DNA of 64,000 nucleotides from positions 250,598-314,597 of the forward strand of contig UEHQ01000009.1 of the NCBI GenBank assembly GCA_900489925.1. Reading direction: 5' to 3'. Under the pieces are notes generated by a model. It did not search any database. It was not told the DNA's origin and saw only the letters and a program-made list of their open reading frames with translations. A program made the position numbers and the translations under genes. The DNA comes from Hyphomicrobiales bacterium. GTDB lineage: Bacteria; Pseudomonadota; Alphaproteobacteria; Rhizobiales; Rhizobiaceae. Within the stretch, counting starts at the first letter, position 1; the number at the start of each line of letters is the position of its first letter. This document shows positions 19,534 to 28,592 of this stretch, piece by piece.

Positions 19534-22014
19534 TCAGAAGATGACGGGGCGCGAACCACCGAGACCAAGCACCTCGCCCGAGGGCAGGTCATCGATGTTG
19601 GTACCCGGGAGCGGCAGAAGCCGCACCCGCTTCGCGCCGCCCGGGGCCAGATGAAACCAGTCGTCGCTCGTCCTGTAGCCGGTGGCGTTTACATGAACGG
19701 ACTGGATGAAACTGTCCGCACCAATGTCAGCGACCCATCCGTCCTCACTGCGGGTAACGGAAACCTGGATCTCCGCTTCGTGAAGCGCCTTCGAGCGACC
19801 GAGAGGGAAATAGAAGGCATCGGCAACCACGGCGCCCCCATTCGGCAACCGCAGCCGCGCCACCACGACATCATGTGACGGCGGTCCGAAGCGGAACGCA
19901 TAGGTGGTGTCAAAAAATGCGCCGAAGAGGTCCGTACTCGCAAACTTCTGCTGGCTTCGCGGCGCCAACGTCAGAATGCGCCCACCACTGACGACATGCT
20001 GCCGACCCTGCCGCAGGCAGACGAGCTCGAGGTCGAGCTGCAAAGCATCGGCGGTTTCGTTGATGACGTGGACATCAAGCCCGTTGGTCCCTTCGTCCGT
20101 CAACAACACCTGAACCGGTCGGAAGGCCCTGCGCATTGCGTACCAAGCCGGCTTGGGCTCGCCCGTCGAATCGATCACGCCCCAGCCAGGGCCCGGCAAC
20201 AGGTCCTGCAGCGTCCAGACCAGGGCGCCATTGCACGGAGAACCCTTGCGACGCCACTCTGCAAATGTCTCTTCGATGACTTCGCCCGTGACCGCACGCG
20301 ACAGATCGAGGTAGCGTCCAACGTCCTCACGCCGAAGCCGCGCCGGATCAAGATCATAGAGTTCAGCCAGATAAAAATCGCGAACATCCTCGAAATCCCA
20401 CGAGGCCCCGCGGTCGCGCGGGACACGCGCCTTCCATAGCGGACTATGGACTGGCGGTAGGTCAAGGTGACGCTCAAGCGTCTTCTGCTGCGGGACATGG
20501 GCGAATGCCAGGCTCTCCGCCGCAAAGCGCACATTTGCCCGACGCGCGTCGGCCAGTGGTCGCATGTAGGCGCCGACGCCGTAATAGTGTGTGACCCCGG
20601 CGTCGGGCGAAAAAGGCATCGACCCGCCTGATGGCGAATTGACCACGTAAGGCACATCAGGGCGCATGCGCGATGCGATCGCCGGGATGATCTCTTCGGT
20701 AATCGGATTGGTCCAGAATTCCTTTGGCAAGCCAAGCATGGCCGCCTGCTGGTAGATCTCGCTGCCGCCACAGACCACCGCCAGTGATGGAGAACACTGG
20801 ACGCCGTGCAGGAATTCTTCGACTTCCGCATGGACATGCGCCGTAAACGCCTTGTCGCTTTTCGGGTAGTCAAAGTTGGCGAACATGAAGTCCTGCCACA
20901 CCAGCAGGCCGAGTTCGTCGCAGAGCCTGAAGAAGTCCGGCGTTTCGTAAGCCATCGTTCCGCCAATGCGGATCATGTTCATACCGGCTTCCGCGGCAAG
21001 GCGCAGGAATGGTTCATAGTCGGCACGGTCGCCCGGCAAGCGGACGATATCGGCGGTCGTCCACACCGCACCACGGCAGAAAACCGGCTCGCCGTTGACG
21101 CGAAGCGCAAAATCGTCGCCGTCCGGCCCGCGCTCGACCTCGATGGAGCGGAAACCCGTCTTGCCGACAGGATGCTCGACACCATCCACGACGACCGAAA
21201 AATCATACAGCGCCGGCGATCCGTGCGTATGCGGCCACCAGGTTTCAACATCCTTCAAGCGCAGAATCGCCGAATAATGTTTGTCTCCCACCTTTTCGAA
21301 TGGCTGATCGATCCCGCCGCAGCGAAGTGACAGGTCGGGATTGTCGACATCGGCATGCAGCGAAACGCTCAATCGTCCGGTGCCGTCGCCCTCGAGAACG
21401 GCTCGCACCGAAACATTGTCGATTGAAACGACATCGCGCCGAACAAGCGTAATCGGCCGCCACGGGCCCACCGCGTGAATTTCCGGGCACCAGCCGGGCA
21501 TCCGTCCGAGCAGCGTCGTGCGAACGTTCTTCAATCCCTGCGGCGTTATCATCTGTGGCCGCCAGCGCGCGCGCGGCCCGCTCTCGGCCAGCCGAGGCGC
21601 CAGTGCTCGAAAGCAAAGCGCGAGTTCATCGCCACCGAGGAGCGTAACCGGGATCTCGTGCGCGGTGAACATGCTTTCCGACGACAGGATTTCCTGGCCA
21701 TTGAGGAACACGTGGCAAAGTGTTGCCAGTCCCTCGAACCGCAGGATAGCATCACCGGGCTGGGCGTCGAACAGCCGGCAGATGTACCATGCATCCTCGC
21801 TATCAAGCGGGTGCGGGTTCTCCCCATCGAACAACCCGGCTTTCTCAAGTGCAGCAGCGACCGTCCCCGGAACCTCTGCGGCAATGACCTTGGCGGACAG
21901 TGGAATATCGTGAGGATTGAGGCAGGCGCCAGGTTCCGTGAGGATGAGGTTCCATCCTTCAGAAAGCCGGATCTCCTCCGCTCCGATGCTTGCCAACCTG
22001 CCTTGCATGCTCAT
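19534..22014 (-). CDS. Glycoside hydrolase family 2 protein (beta-mannosidase-like)
   Basis: An 826-residue GH2 enzyme: N-terminal sugar-binding jelly roll (about 20-190), immunoglobulin-like domain (about 195-290), TIM barrel (about 300-640) and C-terminal beta domains. Putative acid/base Glu419 lies in CGGSE, where beta-mannosidases usually have CGGNE. Putative nucleophile Glu500 lies in FAAESLAF. The Asn-to-Ser change next to the acid/base is unusual, since that Asn normally contacts the sugar 2-OH. There is no signal peptide, so the enzyme is cytoplasmic. It starts 10 nt after the DUF1839 gene, within the aminoacyl-carrier-protein gene series. It could trim a glycan or act as a transglycosidase; the substrate is unknown. 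Confidence 0.85.
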   Translation of the reverse strand: MSMQGRLASIGAEEIRLSEGWNLILTEPGACLNPHDIPLSAKVIAAEVPGTVAAALEKAGLFDGENPHPLDSEDAWYICRLFDAQPGDAILRFEGLATLCHVFLNGQEILSSESMFTAHEIPVTLLGGDELALCFRALAPRLAESGPRARWRPQMITPQGLKNVRTTLLGRMPGWCPEIHAVGPWRPITLVRRDVVSIDNVSVRAVLEGDGTGRLSVSLHADVDNPDLSLRCGGIDQPFEKVGDKHYSAILRLKDVETWWPHTHGSPALYDFSVVVDGVEHPVGKTGFRSIEVERGPDGDDFALRVNGEPVFCRGAVWTTADIVRLPGDRADYEPFLRLAAEAGMNMIRIGGTMAYETPDFFRLCDELGLLVWQDFMFANFDYPKSDKAFTAHVHAEVEEFLHGVQCSPSLAVVCGGSEIYQQAAMLGLPKEFWTNPITEEIIPAIASRMRPDVPYVVNSPSGGSMPFSPDAGVTHYYGVGAYMRPLADARRANVRFAAESLAFAHVPQQKTLERHLDLPPVHSPLWKARVPRDRGASWDFEDVRDFYLAELYDLDPARLRREDVGRYLDLSRAVTGEVIEETFAEWRRKGSPCNGALVWTLQDLLPGPGWGVIDSTGEPKPAWYAMRRAFRPVQVLLTDEGTNGLDVHVINETADALQLDLELVCLRQGRQHVVSGGRILTLAPRSQQKFASTDLFGAFFDTTYAFRFGPPSHDVVVARLRLPNGGAVVADAFYFPLGRSKALHEAEIQVSVTRSEDGWVADIGADSFIQSVHVNATGYRTSDDWFHLAPGGAKRVRLLPLPGTNIDDLPSGEVLGLGGSRPVIF

Positions 22015-22024
22015 GCCCTCGGCT

Positions 22025-23032
22025 TCACAGGCGCTCCGCGAGCGAAGCCATCATGGCATCCCATGCATCAACTGCGGGATCAAGTGCTGTCAGCAGCGGC
22101 TCATATTTCTTTCGCGTGACGGCCCGAGCGAGCTGAAACTGTACGGACTTTGCCACTTCCGAAATCCGGCGCGCCTGTTCGACCGCCTCCGAGAACTCAT
22201 TTGCTGAAAGCCACGCCAGATGATCGCCCGCGAGTTCGAAGTTGGCGCCGAATTGCCGGAGCGTATTGAACGCATATTTGTGGAAGAAATAGAACGGCCG
22301 CTCGGCGACCTCTTCGACCTGCCTGGGAAAGACATTGGCGAAGGTGCGGATCGGATTAACCGAAGGGCGGCGATCGAAATGCCGCTTGAGCAGCTGCCGC
22401 GACGTTGCCCGAACGTGGTTCGGATCGCTCGGCGCCACGGGAAACTTTGCGAATTCCGTATAGGGCAGGAATGGCGGGGCGTCGTCCGCCAGATGAACCT
22501 GGAAAAGCCCGTCGAAATCTTCGCCTTCAAGCGCGAAGTAACCGCCGTTGTGGAAATACTCGATGCGCTTTCCGGCCACGTCGAGCCGATTGACGGCGAC
22601 CGTGGTTTTACCGTGCTCCGTGCGATACGACGTCCCTTGCGTATCGGGCATGTAGAACGAATCCATCTCGACGAGGCATAGGCGCCCACGCTGGATCTGG
22701 ACCTCGAGATGCCGTTCCACACGATCGAAAATCGCCAGTTCGGTGACACGAATGTCGTAAAGCGCCTCGAGGTCTTCCAGGGGAACCTTGAAGAACGTAA
22801 ACTGGTCGCCTTCGAAATCCTGCGTCAGGGTAAACCCAAGCATCGCTTCGGGTGCGACATTCAGCGCGCTCAGTACTTCGATCCACAGATCGACATAGCA
22901 ATTGGTTTCCGGCCACATGCGCTCGCTCGAATGCAGCGCATGCGAGACATAGGTCTCGGGGCGGATCCCCGGGAAAACGGATGCTGTCAAATCGCTTAGC
23001 CCCACAGCGCCTGCCGCACGGAGGCCGGCCAT
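22025..23032 (-). CDS. DUF1839 family protein, candidate cysteine acyltransferase
   Basis: A 335-residue DUF1839 protein of no established function. Conserved-looking features are [10 protein letters not shown] (Cys45), [23 protein letters not shown] (about 122-144, with Asp124 and His140), [10 protein letters not shown] and [14 protein letters not shown]. The Cys, then Asp/His layout recalls BtrH-type papain-like acyltransferases that move acyl groups from a carrier protein to an amine; this is my inference. It directly follows the amino acid:carrier protein ligase, so transfer of the aminoacyl group to an acceptor is an attractive role. The start is uncertain: ATG 23032 overlaps the ligase by 37 nt, and GTG 23005 is an alternative. 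Confidence 0.8.
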   Translation of the reverse strand: MAGLRAAGAVGLSDLTASVFPGIRPETYVSHALHSSERMWPETNCYVDLWIEVLSALNVAPEAMLGFTLTQDFEGDQFTFFKVPLEDLEALYDIRVTELAIFDRVERHLEVQIQRGRLCLVEMDSFYMPDTQGTSYRTEHGKTTVAVNRLDVAGKRIEYFHNGGYFALEGEDFDGLFQVHLADDAPPFLPYTEFAKFPVAPSDPNHVRATSRQLLKRHFDRRPSVNPIRTFANVFPRQVEEVAERPFYFFHKYAFNTLRQFGANFELAGDHLAWLSANEFSEAVEQARRISEVAKSVQFQLARAVTRKKYEPLLTALDPAVDAWDAMMASLAERL

Positions 23033-23904
23033 TCCTTCACATCCAGACCATGGTGATGGAACAGCGCCAGCGTGATGCGCTCAAGCCCGAAGCCGACGCA
23101 GGCGGTAAAGGCGACGCTGCCATCCTCAAGATTCAGCCCCCACTTCTGGCCGAATGAATCCTGATGGAAGTTGAAGCTCATGCAGGCTGTCGGATTGGCC
23201 GTCGATGTAATCGGGATCAAAAGCTCGAACTTCAGATTCTGGTCACGCTGGTTGTTGACCATCATCCTGCCGGCACGACCGAAGAACGGATCGTTGGCGA
23301 CGTCGATGGTGACATCGAGGCCGACGAGCTTCATCATTTCAAGGCCGCGATCCATCCAGTTCTGGCGGAAATCGGTAACGTGCTTTTCCGTACCCATGCA
23401 GACATATTCGCGCATGCGGAACAGCTGTTGACGGGCGGGATCGCGCGACGGCTCATGGCGGAAGCAATAGGATTGCAGATCGAACAGCGCACCGTCCTTG
23501 GGCAGGTTGCCGCGGCGAGCGACCGTCGGATAGAGCGGATAGCAGGCGGCCGGCGTCAGCACGATTTCGGTCGCTTGCTGGCCCTTGGTCCAGTCGTCGC
23601 CGACTTCCATGCACTGCAGCAGGTTCATATGGTCGAGTTCATTGCCGCAGAAGCTGTGCACGGTGCCGGCGAGCTGCGGAAAGCTCTTCATGTAGCCGCT
23701 CTTCTCGAAGATGTCGCGGTTCATGCCTGGCGGAAAACGCATCGCTTCTGCGCCATCCGGGCCGCCGAACCGATCGATCAGACGCTCGAATGCCGCGATG
23801 ACATCTTCAAACTGTCCGCTGCGGCCATAAAGGCCGTCAACACCGGTATCGATCAACAGGCCGGATTCAAAAAGCCTGTCCAGAAACGTCGTCTGCGCAT
23901 CCAT
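22996..23904 (-). CDS. Amino acid:[carrier protein] ligase (seryl-tRNA synthetase homologue)
   Basis: A 302-residue class II aminoacyl-tRNA-synthetase-like enzyme without a tRNA-binding domain. Family members from Bradyrhizobium and Agrobacterium activate glycine or alanine with ATP and load it onto the phosphopantetheine of a dedicated carrier protein instead of tRNA. Motif 2 is at FRHE (148-151) and motif 3 at GFGLER (271-276). The zinc ligands expected for the atypical methanogen-type SerRS core are present as Cys121, Glu166 and Cys269. ATG at 23904 is 4 nt after the ACAD stop; a longer frame to 23943 overlaps that gene. The carrier protein gene is two genes upstream in the same operon. 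Confidence 0.93.
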   Translation of the reverse strand: MDAQTTFLDRLFESGLLIDTGVDGLYGRSGQFEDVIAAFERLIDRFGGPDGAEAMRFPPGMNRDIFEKSGYMKSFPQLAGTVHSFCGNELDHMNLLQCMEVGDDWTKGQQATEIVLTPAACYPLYPTVARRGNLPKDGALFDLQSYCFRHEPSRDPARQQLFRMREYVCMGTEKHVTDFRQNWMDRGLEMMKLVGLDVTIDVANDPFFGRAGRMMVNNQRDQNLKFELLIPITSTANPTACMSFNFHQDSFGQKWGLNLEDGSVAFTACVGFGLERITLALFHHHGLDVKEWPASVRQALWG

Positions 23905-23908
23905 GTCA

Positions 23909-25090
23909 TCACCCCAGTAAGCTAGTGTCCTGCTTGTGGACAAGAAGCATGCTCGACGTGTTGCCGAGAATGCGGTCGTTCGAGATCATGAGCTGCGCGG
24001 AATGAGCATCCCTGAGATGGCGTCCGACGCTGAACGGCGTACCGTTCTTGTATCCCATGATCCCGCAGATCAGCATGGCATGATTGATGATCTCGAGAAT
24101 TGTTTCCGAAGACGCGATCTTCACGTTGTTCATCGCGACGGCGAAGCCCATCGATGACAGCTTATCAACGTCGATCTTGGCGTCCTCATAGGCCTTCAAT
24201 CCGGCGACGACATTCGACCGCACCATCTGAAGCAGGTTGGAGACTTCCGCCAATCGAAGTGCGCCGGGCGGCGTCACGCCTGGCGATTTACGCGCAGCGG
24301 CCCTGACAAAAGCCTGGGCTCTTGCAACGGCGTCAACGGCGATACCGTACCAGACGCTGCTCCAGAGAAGATGTGACGATGCCAGCATGGATTGCGCAGC
24401 AATCTCCGCGAAGGGCTTCGGCAGGATTTGTTCGGCAGGCGCTTCGCCCTTGAACAGGAACCCGTCTGAACAAGTGCCCCGCATGCCGAGTGTGTTCCAC
24501 ACATGCGTTTTCTCGAGCGTATATTGTGTGTTGAGAAAGACCGTGAGAACCTGATCGGACGGTGCAGCGTCAGGATGTGCCCGCGATGTAATCATGATTG
24601 CGTCAGCATAGGATCCGTAGGAGATGACCGTCGCATCTTTCTCGAGACGGCAGATAGGTCCATCCACGACAATCGCGCAAATGCTGTTTCTCAGGTTACC
24701 GCCGATGCCGCCTTCGGTCGTGGCCGAGCCGATAAGCAGCTGTTCGCCCGCGACACGTCGCATGAAGTCGCGGTGCCAGTCGCTGGCGCCACCATGCTCG
24801 ACGAGGCTGCACAGCTTGATATGGTGCATGGCAAAGACCATGGCCGCAGCCGCGCAGGACTGACCCAGCAGCGAGCATAGCTCGGCGATCTGCGCGATGG
24901 TCGCGCCTTCGCCACCAAACTCGGATGGAACCTGAATGCCGAGCAGTTTCTCGGCCTTCATCGCATCGACAGCCTCCTGAGGGAACCGCCCCTCAAAATC
25001 AACGGCGTCTGCGCACTTCGCCGCGATTGCGGCAACGCGAGCCACCCTGGCAGTCAGACTTTCTTCCGTGATTTTGACCGGGAAGTTCAT
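23909..25090 (-). CDS. Acyl-CoA dehydrogenase family flavoprotein
   Basis: A 393-residue protein of acyl-CoA dehydrogenase fold: N-terminal helical domain, middle beta domain ([11 protein letters not shown]), and C-terminal four-helix bundle ([25 protein letters not shown]). In place of the IYEGT segment that carries the catalytic Glu in many family members it has LMISND, so the usual base is missing or lies elsewhere, as in some branched-chain enzymes. Because the neighbours make an aminoacyl carrier protein, the substrate may be a carrier-bound aminoacyl thioester, as in prolyl-carrier-protein oxidation; this is inference. It starts immediately after the carrier protein stop and ends 4 nt before the ligase start. 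Confidence 0.88.
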   Translation of the reverse strand: MNFPVKITEESLTARVARVAAIAAKCADAVDFEGRFPQEAVDAMKAEKLLGIQVPSEFGGEGATIAQIAELCSLLGQSCAAAAMVFAMHHIKLCSLVEHGGASDWHRDFMRRVAGEQLLIGSATTEGGIGGNLRNSICAIVVDGPICRLEKDATVISYGSYADAIMITSRAHPDAAPSDQVLTVFLNTQYTLEKTHVWNTLGMRGTCSDGFLFKGEAPAEQILPKPFAEIAAQSMLASSHLLWSSVWYGIAVDAVARAQAFVRAAARKSPGVTPPGALRLAEVSNLLQMVRSNVVAGLKAYEDAKIDVDKLSSMGFAVAMNNVKIASSETILEIINHAMLICGIMGYKNGTPFSVGRHLRDAHSAQLMISNDRILGNTSSMLLVHKQDTSLLG

Positions 25091-25342
25091 TTAGGCAACT
25101 TTCCGGCTGTCCTTGATCTGATCGATCGTCTTGGCAATCGCCGAGACGCTGGCAAAAGACTTGCGATTGAGAAGGTTATCGGGAAATTCGATGTCGAAGG
25201 CCTCTTCGATCGCCAGCATCAGCTGAACAGACGCGAAGGACGTCAGGCCGGCGCCGTAAAGATCGGCATCATCCGCCACCTGATCAACCGGGATCGGGAG
25301 CTTTCCGAATTTGACCAAGAGTTCGCGGATTGTCGTATTCAT
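25091..25342 (-). CDS. Acyl/aminoacyl carrier protein
   Basis: An 83-residue acidic four-helix carrier protein. The phosphopantetheine site is Ser35 in GAGLTSFASVQ, where fatty-acid ACPs usually read DSL. It needs activation by a phosphopantetheinyl transferase encoded elsewhere. It is the first gene of the series carrier-ACAD-ligase-DUF1839-GH2-flippase/hydrolase and its stop directly abuts the ACAD start. The most likely cargo is the amino acid loaded by the ligase two genes downstream. ATG at 25342 has TTGGAG about 10 nt upstream. Confidence 0.93.
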   Translation of the reverse strand: MNTTIRELLVKFGKLPIPVDQVADDADLYGAGLTSFASVQLMLAIEEAFDIEFPDNLLNRKSFASVSAIAKTIDQIKDSRKVA

Positions 25343-25407
25343 TCTATAACATCTCCAAGATGATCATATCCCGAGGGCGAGCACGCCTCTTGCAATACAA
25401 TATCCCT

Positions 25408-25427
25408 AATCTTGAAAACCCAAGATT
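25408..25427. promoter_or_regulatory. Inverted repeat upstream of the carrier protein operon
   Basis: AATCTTG-aaaacc-CAAGATT, perfect 7-bp arms, 66-85 bp upstream of the minus-strand carrier-protein start in an AT-rich intergenic stretch. It is positioned like an operator for the operon. No regulator gene is adjacent, and no T-run follows on the minus strand. Confidence 0.45.
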
Positions 25428-25603
25428 CCCCTAAATGACGTAGTTAAAGTACGTTAATAACAACGAATATAAATTTAACAAAACCGAAACATTTCAGAAA
25501 AAATATAGCAATAGCAATTACTTATGCAGCATTTGCCGACAGCCGCATTCCTGGCGTGTGGCAAATTGTCCAAGATTAGTACGCCTTCTAGCACCCTTTC
25601 GCG

Positions 25604-26656
25604 TTATTCGGCGGGCGGATACCGATGTTCGCCACCGCGGTAATCGGAAACCAGATGGGATCCTTCGTCGACCTGGCGAATTGCCCGCTCGCCGATATCC
25701 GCCTTGCCGTAGCCGCCTGGTATATCAAGAATATAAGTCGGCTGGCACATGCCCGAAATACGGCCCCGCAACGCGGATACAATCTTCTGCCCCTCCTCGA
25801 TCGTCAGCCGGAAATGGCTGGTTCCGGGCGCGAGGTCGGGATGATGCAGATAATACGGCTTAATACGCGTCTCGACAAAGGCTTTCATCAAATCCGCAAG
25901 TATAGCCGGATCATCATTTATACCCTTGAGCAGTACAGACTGGCTCAGCATGACGATGCCTGCGTCCACCAAGCGGGCGCATGCGCTGCGGGCGTCCGCA
26001 CTGAGCTCACGCGGGTGATTGGCGTGCAATGCCACGTAAACGGTCTTTCCGCTCGCTTTCAGCGCATCGATCAGCGCAGCATCCACTTTGTGGGGATCCA
26101 CGACCGGAACCCGCGTGTGGAACCGAACGATCTTGACGTGTTCGATCGATACCAGTTCGCCAAGGATTTCCTTGAGGCGCCGCGGCGACAGAACCAGCGG
26201 ATCACCCCCCGTGAGAATGACTTCCCATATCTCGCTATGTTCCCGGATATAATCGAACGCGGCCTTCATGGCGCTGCTATCGAGCGTTCCCAAACCCTGC
26301 GGCCCCACCATCTCGCGGCGAAAACAGAAGCGGCAGTAGACGGGGCACACATGAACCGCTTTCAGCAGCACCCGGTCCGGATATCGGTGAACGATACCCT
26401 CGACCGGGCTGTGCGCATGATCGCCGATCGGGTCAGCCCGCTCCTCGGCAGTCACCACGAGTTCGGCCGCATCCGGCACGAACTGGCGAGCGATCGGATC
26501 AGCGGGATCGTCGCGGTTGATCAGCTTCACCACGTCAGCCGTCAGCGCAATGGCATAGCGCGCCGCGACCTCAGTCAATGCGGCCCGATCGCGTTCCGCA
26601 ATCAGTCCGGCATCGCCCAGATCGTCAACGCTCTTGATGGGCCTGACAATATTCAC
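25604..26656 (-). CDS. epmB: EF-P-lysine 2,3-aminomutase EpmB
   Basis: A 350-residue radical SAM enzyme of the lysine 2,3-aminomutase family that makes (R)-beta-lysine for modification of elongation factor P. The cluster motif CxxxCxxC is CPVYCRFC, preceded by the segment VLLKAVHV. ILTGGDPLVLS and HTRVPVVDPHKVD follow, and PLP-binding parts lie toward the C-terminus (YILDIPGGYGK). The GTG at 26656 overlaps the epmA stop by 4 nt (GTGA) and is preferred over the upstream GTG at 26683. The epmA-epmB-efp grouping makes the assignment firm over free lysine aminomutase. Confidence 0.93.
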   Translation of the reverse strand: MNIVRPIKSVDDLGDAGLIAERDRAALTEVAARYAIALTADVVKLINRDDPADPIARQFVPDAAELVVTAEERADPIGDHAHSPVEGIVHRYPDRVLLKAVHVCPVYCRFCFRREMVGPQGLGTLDSSAMKAAFDYIREHSEIWEVILTGGDPLVLSPRRLKEILGELVSIEHVKIVRFHTRVPVVDPHKVDAALIDALKASGKTVYVALHANHPRELSADARSACARLVDAGIVMLSQSVLLKGINDDPAILADLMKAFVETRIKPYYLHHPDLAPGTSHFRLTIEEGQKIVSALRGRISGMCQPTYILDIPGGYGKADIGERAIRQVDEGSHLVSDYRGGEHRYPPAE

Positions 26657-27717
26657 CGCCCGTACTCCGCTACCGGCGCCCACAACACCTGATCGATCCG
26701 GGAGGCACCAGTCGCGAGCATCACCAACCGATCGAAGCCCAAGGCTATACCGCTTGCCTCCGGCATGATTGAAAGGGCGTCCAGAAAATCCTCATCGATA
26801 GGATAGACCTCACCGTAGATACGCGCCTTCTCCGCCATTTCAATCTCGAAACGGCGGCGTTGCTCGACGGGATTGGTCAATTCGCCAAAGCCATTTGCGA
26901 GCTCCACGCCGCAGGCATAGACCTCGAAGCGCTCGGCCACACGAGGATCGCGTGCCGATGGTCGCGCAAGTGCTGCCTCGCAAACCGGATATTCGTCAAG
27001 AATGGTGACTTGGCCAAAACCGAGATGTGGCTCCACCTTTTCGACCAGGGCGCGGCTGAAGAGGTCGGCCCAGCCATCGTCTTCAGCGACACGCATGCCC
27101 ACACGACGGACCTCCGCTGCGAGATGGTCGCGGTCGGTCGATCCATCGGCGCAGACTGAGGCGAGAAGGTCGATGTCCGCGTGTTGCCTGAAAGCGTCCG
27201 CCACGCTGATCCGTACCGGGCCGTTGAACGGATCGCACTCTCTACCTCTATAAAAGAGCTTTGCGGTCTTTGTCGTCTCCGCCGCCAGCGCAAGGATCCG
27301 CACGCAGTCCATCATGAGGCTCTCGTAGCTTTCACCGGCGCGATACCATTCAAGCATCGTAAATTCTGGATGATGCAGCGGTCCTCGCTCGCGATTGCGG
27401 TAGACGTGGGCAAAGCACGCGATGCGCTCCTCGCCGGCTGCGAGCAACTTCTTGCAGGCGAACTCAGGCGAGGTGTGCAGATAGAAGGGCGCCGCCTGGC
27501 CGTCTGTCGTCAATGCCTGCGTGGCAAAGGCGTGGAGGTGCGCTTCATTGCCGGGCGACACCTGCAGTGTGGCCGTGTCCACCTCGATGAAATCCTCGCG
27601 CGCAAGATAGCCACGCAACGCCGCCTGAATTGCATTTCTGCCAAGCAGGAACGGTCGGCGATCAGCATGAACGCTTGGCGTCCACCACGGAGATGCTTTG
27701 GCGATTGAGGGTTTCAT
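26653..27717 (-). CDS. epmA: EF-P--(R)-beta-lysine ligase EpmA
   Basis: A 354-residue class II lysyl-tRNA-synthetase paralogue (PoxA/GenX) lacking the anticodon-binding domain. It attaches beta-lysine to the conserved lysine of EF-P. Class II motif 2 is seen in AHVYRNRERGPLHHPEFTMLEW and motif 3 in SGIALGFDRLVML. The SPEF element near residue 84 contributes to the active site. It is divergent from efp, with start codons 151 bp apart, and its stop overlaps the epmB start, so both modification enzymes are co-translated next to their target gene. Confidence 0.94.
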   Translation of the reverse strand: MKPSIAKASPWWTPSVHADRRPFLLGRNAIQAALRGYLAREDFIEVDTATLQVSPGNEAHLHAFATQALTTDGQAAPFYLHTSPEFACKKLLAAGEERIACFAHVYRNRERGPLHHPEFTMLEWYRAGESYESLMMDCVRILALAAETTKTAKLFYRGRECDPFNGPVRISVADAFRQHADIDLLASVCADGSTDRDHLAAEVRRVGMRVAEDDGWADLFSRALVEKVEPHLGFGQVTILDEYPVCEAALARPSARDPRVAERFEVYACGVELANGFGELTNPVEQRRRFEIEMAEKARIYGEVYPIDEDFLDALSIMPEASGIALGFDRLVMLATGASRIDQVLWAPVAEYGR

Positions 27718-27868
27718 ACGATTGGGTCTCAGCCGGATGGACCAACGCGAGGGCTGGCTATTTGCCGGATTTTAGGTTAGTTGCGCCCCCAAAGAACAAT
27801 CAATTGCGTCTTCGGGGCCATACGAACAGTCCTCTACGACGCCAAAAGCCGAGTTACAAGGAAGTCTT

Positions 27869-28438
27869 ATGGTCAAGGTTATCGCCTCTTCTGTCCGCAA
27901 GGGCAACGTTCTTGATGTGGACGGCAAGCTCTACGTCGTTCTGACGGCGCAGAACTTTCACCCCGGCAAGGGCACGCCGGTCACCCAGGTCGACATGCGC
28001 CGCATCGTCGATGGCGTGAAGGTTTCCGAACGCTGGCGCACCACCGAACAGGTCGAGCGCGCCTTCGTCGAGGACGTCAATCACCAGTTCCTTTATGAAG
28101 ACGGCGAAGGCTTCCACTTCATGAACCCGGAGAGCTATGATCAGGTCGTCGTCGACGTCGAAACCATGGGCGACCAGAAGGCCTACCTCCAGGAAGGCAT
28201 GACCTGCATTCTCTCCATGCACGAAGGCATCGCGCTGGCACTCGAACTACCGCGCCACGTCACGCTCGAGATCACCGAGACGGAACCGGTCGTCAAGGGC
28301 CAGACTGCCTCGTCCTCCTACAAGCCGGCCATGCTGTCGAACGGCATCCGCACCCTGGTACCGCCGCACATCAACGCCGGTACCCGCGTCGTTATCGCAA
28401 CGGAAGACAACTCCTACGTCGAGCGCGCCAAGGACTGA
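27869..28438 (+). CDS. efp: Elongation factor P
   Basis: This 189-residue EF-P rescues ribosomes stalled at polyproline stretches. The modified residue is Lys34 in FHPGKGTP, the acceptor for EpmA-type beta-lysylation, and the modification enzymes are encoded divergently next door. The KOW-like domain I and two OB domains are complete, ending in [16 protein letters not shown] lies just upstream of ATG 27869. A strong terminator follows at 28464. No EpmC-like hydroxylase gene is seen in the window. Confidence 0.97.
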   Translation: MVKVIASSVRKGNVLDVDGKLYVVLTAQNFHPGKGTPVTQVDMRRIVDGVKVSERWRTTEQVERAFVEDVNHQFLYEDGEGFHFMNPESYDQVVVDVETMGDQKAYLQEGMTCILSMHEGIALALELPRHVTLEITETEPVVKGQTASSSYKPAMLSNGIRTLVPPHINAGTRVVIATEDNSYVERAKD

Positions 28439-28463
28439 TTTTCATTAGATCGCAATCCAGGAG

Positions 28464-28492
28464 AAGCCGCGTTATCTCTAACGCGGCTTTTC
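28464..28492 (+). terminator. Rho-independent terminator of efp
   Basis: AAGCCGCGTTA-tctc-TAACGCGGCTT, followed by TTCT. Perfect long stem 26 bp after the efp stop. Confidence 0.92.
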
Positions 28493-28512
28493 TATTTGCA
28501 GCCCACCAGACG

Positions 28513-28545
28513 AAAAAAAGCGCCAGCAATGCCGGCGCTTTTTTA
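28513..28545. terminator. Bidirectional terminator between efp and the lipoprotein gene
   Basis: A-run, then GCGCC-a-GC/GC-c-GGCGC stem with one internal mismatch, then T-run, so it can act on both strands. On the minus strand it ends the small lipoprotein gene. Confidence 0.85.
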
Positions 28546-28592
28546 TTGTCAGGCAGCGCGCGGCGACCGAGAGGTAACCGCGCAGCTCAGCC

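Noticed and set aside
25441..25470. CtrA site (TTAA-N7-TTAA) upstream of the carrier protein operon, and a similar one near 29219
   Set aside because: Half-sites are spaced 6 bp and 8 bp respectively, not the required 7 bp.
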